DNA from: WQXF01 sp031553615
GTDB lineage: Bacteria; Bacillota; Clostridia; Christensenellales; Aristaeellaceae
Length of the DNA stretch: 64,000 bases
Direction: 5' to 3'
Assembly (NCBI GenBank): GCA_031553615.1
Contig: JAVBLJ010000005.1
Location: forward strand, 62,001 to 126,000
Numbering within the stretch: position 1 is the stretch's first letter; each line of letters starts with the position of its first letter. Position numbers and translations under genes: made by a program. The notes beneath the pieces are model-generated. The model was given only the letters and a program-made list of their open reading frames with translations, had not been told where the DNA came from and ran no database searches. Below are positions 60,526-64,000 of the stretch, piece after piece.

Positions 60526-61791
60526 ATGCAACTATGGAATGCACTCAAGCGGCATGAGCTGATCAGGACATTGCTGCGCCTGGACGACAACGCGCGCCTC
60601 TGCACATTCACCGAGCCGCTATGGACCATCCCGTACTACCTCTACACGCCGTTCGCCTCGATCTACATGAGCGCGCTCGGGCTTTCGGACGCGATGATTG
60701 GCACGGTGAGCACCGTGTATCTGATCGCGTCGGTGTTGTTTTCGCTGATCAGCGGCGTGCTGACCGATAAGCTGGGCCGCCGCGCCTGCACCATATGGTT
60801 CGATTTGCTGGCCTGGAGCGTGCCCACCCTGCTTTGGGCGGGGGCGCAGAATGTGTGGTGGTTCGTAGCGGCGGCGGTGTGCAATGGCGCCATGCGCATC
60901 ACCTCGAACTCCTGGGGCCTGCTGCTGGTGGAGGACGAGGACGAGCGCGTGCTCGTGAAGATTTATTCGCTCATCAACATCGCGGCCAGCATATCGGCCT
61001 TCGCGGTGCTGCTTTCCTATCCGCTGGTGCGGCGCTTCGGCTTGGTGCCCACGGTGCGCTGCATGTACCTGTTCGCCTTCGTATCCATGACCGTCAAGTT
61101 TACGATTCTCTACGTGCTGGGGCATGAGACGCGCATTGGCCGAAGGCGCATGGAAGAGGTGCGGGATCGCTCGATGTGGTCGCTGCTCAAGGAGAGCAAG
61201 GACGTGCTGGCGGCCATGTTGCGCTCGCCCAAGGTGATGTGGACCATCGGCCTGTTGGCCTGCTTCACCGGGGCCAAGAGCGTGATGGAGACCTTCTGGC
61301 CGCTGCTGATCGTGGAGCGGACGGGCATGGCCGAGGAAAGCCTGGCGATCTTCTCGGCGGGCCGGTCGGCGGTGATGCTGCTCTGCTATTTCGTGATCGC
61401 GCCTCGCGTTTCGGTGGAGCGGTTCAAGCACCCGCTGGTGCTCTGCTTCGCAATTCAAATCCTTTCGAAGCTGTTGCTTATTCTTATGCCCAGCCAGGCC
61501 TTTGCTATGATCTGGATCACGGTAGCGCTGGATGCGTTTGCGCTTTCGCTCATCAATCCGCTCACCGAGGCGCTGCAGCTTTTGAGCATGGACCCGCATC
61601 AGCGCGCGCGCATGCAGGCGATCTTTTACGCCATTATGCTGCTCATCACCTCGCCGTTGGGCGCGATTAGCGGCCTGCTTTCCAACATCGACCGGGCGCT
61701 GCCCTTCGTGCTGATCATGGCGCTCTACTTGGCAGGCATCTTCATTGCCCGCCGGATCGCCAAGCTGCGCGCGGCTCCTGCGCAGGCCTAG
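60526..61791 (+). CDS. MFS transporter
   Basis: 421 residues, about 11-12 membrane segments. The loop 2-3 motif GVLTDKLGRRAC (major-facilitator motif A) is at about 82-93, and a basic central loop (GRRRMEEVRDRS) separates the halves. Substrate unknown. GGAGG before the ATG. No regulator or partner enzyme is adjacent. Confidence 0.88.
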   Translation: MQLWNALKRHELIRTLLRLDDNARLCTFTEPLWTIPYYLYTPFASIYMSALGLSDAMIGTVSTVYLIASVLFSLISGVLTDKLGRRACTIWFDLLAWSVPTLLWAGAQNVWWFVAAAVCNGAMRITSNSWGLLLVEDEDERVLVKIYSLINIAASISAFAVLLSYPLVRRFGLVPTVRCMYLFAFVSMTVKFTILYVLGHETRIGRRRMEEVRDRSMWSLLKESKDVLAAMLRSPKVMWTIGLLACFTGAKSVMETFWPLLIVERTGMAEESLAIFSAGRSAVMLLCYFVIAPRVSVERFKHPLVLCFAIQILSKLLLILMPSQAFAMIWITVALDAFALSLINPLTEALQLLSMDPHQRARMQAIFYAIMLLITSPLGAISGLLSNIDRALPFVLIMALYLAGIFIARRIAKLRAAPAQA

Positions 61792-61802
61792 CTTCTGATC
61801 GC

Positions 61803-61850
61803 AAAAAAGTCGGACACTGCGCAGGTGCGCGGTGCCCGGCTTTTTGTTTT
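61803..61850. terminator. Bidirectional terminator between MFS and VTC genes
   Basis: AAAAAGTCGG...CACTGCGCA (61804-61823) pairs with TGCGCGGTG.CCGGCTTTTT (61826-61845) with one mismatch and two G-U pairs; A-tract on one side, T-tract on the other. Confidence 0.85.
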
Positions 61851-61863
61851 GCCGCTTTGCCGA

Positions 61864-62571
61864 TTAGTACTCCAGATTCTCAAATCGCCTGCACCACACG
61901 TATTTCGATACGGCGGAACGGCTGGCGGCCACGCCGCTGAGCATCGTTTGAATGTAGGTGGGCAAAAAGCGGTTGAACTTAACCTCCAGTATCTCCCACG
62001 GAGCATCGAAGAAGGGGGGATAGGTGGGCAGATAGGGATCGAACATGTCGGTGCTGAACAGGCCAGTGCGCAGCTGCTTATCGAAGGTGATGCGCACCTC
62101 CTCGGCTTCATGGATGTAGGCCTCGCGCACGTAATCCACGATGACCACCGGGCGAAGCAGGTTCAGCCGCATCTCGCGGTACATGTCGTGCAGCAGCGGA
62201 TGGCGCATGAACTGAAGCCCGTTTGGGTCTCCGGCGATCAACTGATCGGCCAAGTCGCGCGGGATTTTCACCGACTGCTTGGAGATGAGGTCGTTATATT
62301 TTGATTTGCATTCCAGGCGGATGTTCTGATCCGAGAAGTTGTAGATGCGGATGCGGTACTTCTGGCGGTGATCGACGCCCGCGATTTTGTCGTTGAGGGC
62401 ATCGTTGTTGATGGTATCGAAATACAGGGAGCGGATGTGGTACTCGTTGAACTCATTGCCGTTGGGGTCGGGGGCGAGCGCGTGGCGGCAGAGGCCGCGC
62501 AGATACTGCAGGTCGCCCGCGTTGATGTGATACTTGTATTCATGCCGTAGGGGAATGTGCGTAATTTCCAT
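61864..62571 (-). CDS. VTC domain polyphosphate polymerase-like protein
   Basis: 235 residues. Tunnel-fold VTC domain: RHEYKYHIN (basic tunnel), RSLYFDT, YRIRIYN, LECKSK (catalytic-tunnel Lys) and WEILEVKFN with conserved Glu/Lys. Related to the yeast vacuolar transporter chaperone that makes polyphosphate from ATP; no bacterial activity can be claimed here. 17 bases after DUF4956. ATG with GGGGGAA. Confidence 0.88.
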   Translation of the reverse strand: MEITHIPLRHEYKYHINAGDLQYLRGLCRHALAPDPNGNEFNEYHIRSLYFDTINNDALNDKIAGVDHRQKYRIRIYNFSDQNIRLECKSKYNDLISKQSVKIPRDLADQLIAGDPNGLQFMRHPLLHDMYREMRLNLLRPVVIVDYVREAYIHEAEEVRITFDKQLRTGLFSTDMFDPYLPTYPPFFDAPWEILEVKFNRFLPTYIQTMLSGVAASRSAVSKYVWCRRFENLEY

Positions 62572-62588
62572 GGTAATTCCCCCATGTT

Positions 62589-63350
62589 CTAATTTCCGGC
62601 TTCGGCTTGGCAGGCGATGAGCGTCGCGTTGTGCACGCCGTCGATATCGAGCATGCGGTTTACGATGTCGTAGCGCTCGTTGAGCTGCATCTCCACGGTG
62701 AGCTCGGCTCCGCCCTGGTTGACGGTTTTGGAGCGCAGGCGGCGGTTGCGGATGCGCGCGAGCAGCGCTTCGATGTCCGGCTCGGCCACCTCATCGTAGT
62801 GCACGACCAGCAGGTACGAGTTGGGGGATTTGATGCGGAAGTAGGAAAGCACCAGCATGGCCAGTGAGATGCCCACCACCACCACGAGGGCGATGATATA
62901 GAGCTCAGCGCCCAGCAGTATGCCCATCGTCAGTGCCCAGAACATGTAGGCGGTGTCCATAGGGTCCTTGACGGCGGTACGGAAGCGCACGATGGAGAGC
63001 GCGCCGACCATGCCCATGGAGAGCTGAATGTTGGATTTGATGCACATGACGACCGGGGTGGTGATCAGGGTGAGCATGACTAGGGTGGTGGCGAAATTGG
63101 GGCTAAATAGCACACCGCGGAACGCCTTGCGGTATACCAGCGCGATGATCAGGCCCACGACCATTCCCATGGCCAGCGCGATGACCACTTTGAGCGGAGT
63201 GAGCTGGGAAAACTGCTGCTGAAAAAAATCCAACACGCCGGTGTCGCTGCCGATGATGTTCCGCATGGATTGGTTCCCCGACGTGAGCAGGGAAAACTGT
63301 TGATGAAAAAACCTCAGTATGCCGGCGTCGCCGCCAATGATGTTCCACAT
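62589..63350 (-). CDS. DUF4956 membrane protein with duplicated N-terminus
   Basis: 253 residues. Membrane segments at about 55-75, 85-105, 110-130 and 140-165 (with VGALSIVRFRTAVKDP, the DUF4956 signature), then a soluble tail. Residues 1-28 and 29-56 are copies (WNIIGGDAG.L.FF.QQFS / RNIIGSDTG.L.FF.QQFS). Start at 63350 is backed by GAGGAGG; a shorter start at 63266 (second copy) has only GGGG. Operon with CotH and VTC. Confidence 0.9.
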   Translation of the reverse strand: MWNIIGGDAGILRFFHQQFSLLTSGNQSMRNIIGSDTGVLDFFQQQFSQLTPLKVVIALAMGMVVGLIIALVYRKAFRGVLFSPNFATTLVMLTLITTPVVMCIKSNIQLSMGMVGALSIVRFRTAVKDPMDTAYMFWALTMGILLGAELYIIALVVVVGISLAMLVLSYFRIKSPNSYLLVVHYDEVAEPDIEALLARIRNRRLRSKTVNQGGAELTVEMQLNERYDIVNRMLDIDGVHNATLIACQAEAGN

Positions 63351-63385
63351 GGGTTGGGTCCTCCTCTAGTGCTGCTTTTGCATGT

Positions 63386-64000
63386 TTACTTTTTTTCCTC
63401 TTCGTACGGGGCGGGCTCCGGGCCAAAGTATTGGAGCATTTGGGAATCGCTGAGCTTGAAGTATTCCTTCATCATGCCCCAGAGCGCGTTGGGCCGGGAG
63501 TTGATGATCTTTTTGGCCCACGCCACGCGGGTGCCCCAGTAGGCGTACGCGCCCTCCGGGTTCTTGGGCACGTCAAAGCTGATTTTGGGGCTCATTTCGT
63601 CGGCCCAGCGGGTAAAGTGCATCTGCAGCTCGGGCTGGATTTGCGTGATCATCTCATCCATCATGGGCAGTATGTATTCGGGGGTGAACACCGTTTGGAA
63701 CAGCTCGCCGAACCGTGTCAGGAACCGATCGAGCATGTCAGGATTGGCCAGCAGCTTACGGAGGATCAGGTTGTTGATGTGCTGGCTGCCGGAGCCCTTC
63801 GGGTTGAGGAAGAAATCGGGCGCGTTTTTGCTGAAGTAGAACAGGCCCCAATCCGAATCGTAGAAAATCCAGCGCCACTTATTGTCGTCCCCGTGCTTTT
63901 TGTAGTAGCGGATGTTGCCGGTATCGGAGTTGCCGAAGTACATGGTGAAGATGTGGAAATCGAAGAAATTGTCCACATCCACGCGGTCGACCACGTATTG
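63386..64000 (-). CDS. CotH-family kinase, C-terminal part (5' end off window)
   Basis: At least 205 residues remain, reading out of the window at 64000 with no start seen. QYVVDRVDVDNFFDFHIFTMYFGN, RYYKK and the FYDSDWGL metal motif belong to the spore-coat kinase CotH fold, which phosphorylates proteins and, in bacteria, mainly other secreted or coat proteins. It ends 35 bases before DUF4956, so the three genes form one operon in the order cotH, DUF4956, VTC. Confidence 0.85.
   Translation of the reverse strand, partial: QYVVDRVDVDNFFDFHIFTMYFGNSDTGNIRYYKKHGDDNKWRWIFYDSDWGLFYFSKNAPDFFLNPKGSGSQHINNLILRKLLANPDMLDRFLTRFGELFQTVFTPEYILPMMDEMITQIQPELQMHFTRWADEMSPKISFDVPKNPEGAYAYWGTRVAWAKKIINSRPNALWGMMKEYFKLSDSQMLQYFGPEPAPYEEEKK

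Overview
The window is a continuous chromosomal stretch of a high-GC (roughly 60 percent by eye) spore-forming member of the Bacillota, most likely class Clostridia. The evidence is Gram-positive gene order (S10-spc-alpha ribosomal cluster running on into ecfA1-ecfA2-ecfT-truA; rplU-prp-rpmA), a spoIIID-mreB pair, a CotH-type spore-coat kinase, an L27 precursor with a Prp-type cleavable leader, zinc-binding forms of S14 and S4, a SAM-I riboswitch and strong AGGAGG ribosome binding sites. I see no tRNA or rRNA gene, CRISPR array, transposase or prophage. Base composition looks even, so there is no obvious island.

Layout. 1-5.7 kb: a GNAT acetyltransferase cut by the window edge, then uvrB-uvrA and a VOC protein. 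5.7-9.5 kb: DUF4363 and DUF421 membrane proteins and a Cys-rich protein on the minus strand, then a divergent operon of a DNA methyltransferase, an unknown two-repeat protein and trmD. The two divergent promoters share their -35 hexamer. 10.3-16.1 kb: guaB, a NUDIX hydrolase, a flotillin, and a GMP-synthase-like protein that lacks the glutaminase catalytic residues. 16.1-32.5 kb: a long structured leader and the ribosomal protein supercluster rpsJ to rplQ, including secY, adk, map, a KOW protein, infA, rpmJ and rpoA. 32.6-36.1 kb: the ECF transporter energising module and truA. 36.1-38.8 kb: spoIIID, an mreB-family gene and an unknown membrane protein.

38.9-47.1 kb (minus strand): a lipoprotein with six peptidoglycan-binding repeats, a YjjG-like HAD phosphatase, a zinc-ribbon protein preceded by a structured RNA of about 235 nt with its own promoter (raiA-like candidate), comFC, recD2, and metK under a complete SAM-I riboswitch. 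47.1-57.5 kb: an LtaS-like sulfatase-fold membrane enzyme, an unusual propeller-plus-solute-binding protein, nagA with a ROK kinase, and a hybrid histidine kinase. 57.6-61.8 kb: an adenosine-deaminase-family enzyme, rplU-prp-rpmA, a DUF554 protein and an MFS transporter. 61.8-64.0 kb (minus): VTC polyphosphate-polymerase domain, DUF4956 and the C-terminal part of a CotH kinase, which together look like one operon.

The items most worth follow-up are the degenerate GMP synthase paralogue, the structured RNA between comFC and the zinc-ribbon gene, the CotH/DUF4956/VTC operon with a duplicated DUF4956 N-terminus, the methyltransferase operon with its two-repeat partner, and the shared sporulation-type promoter motif around spoIIID-mreB.
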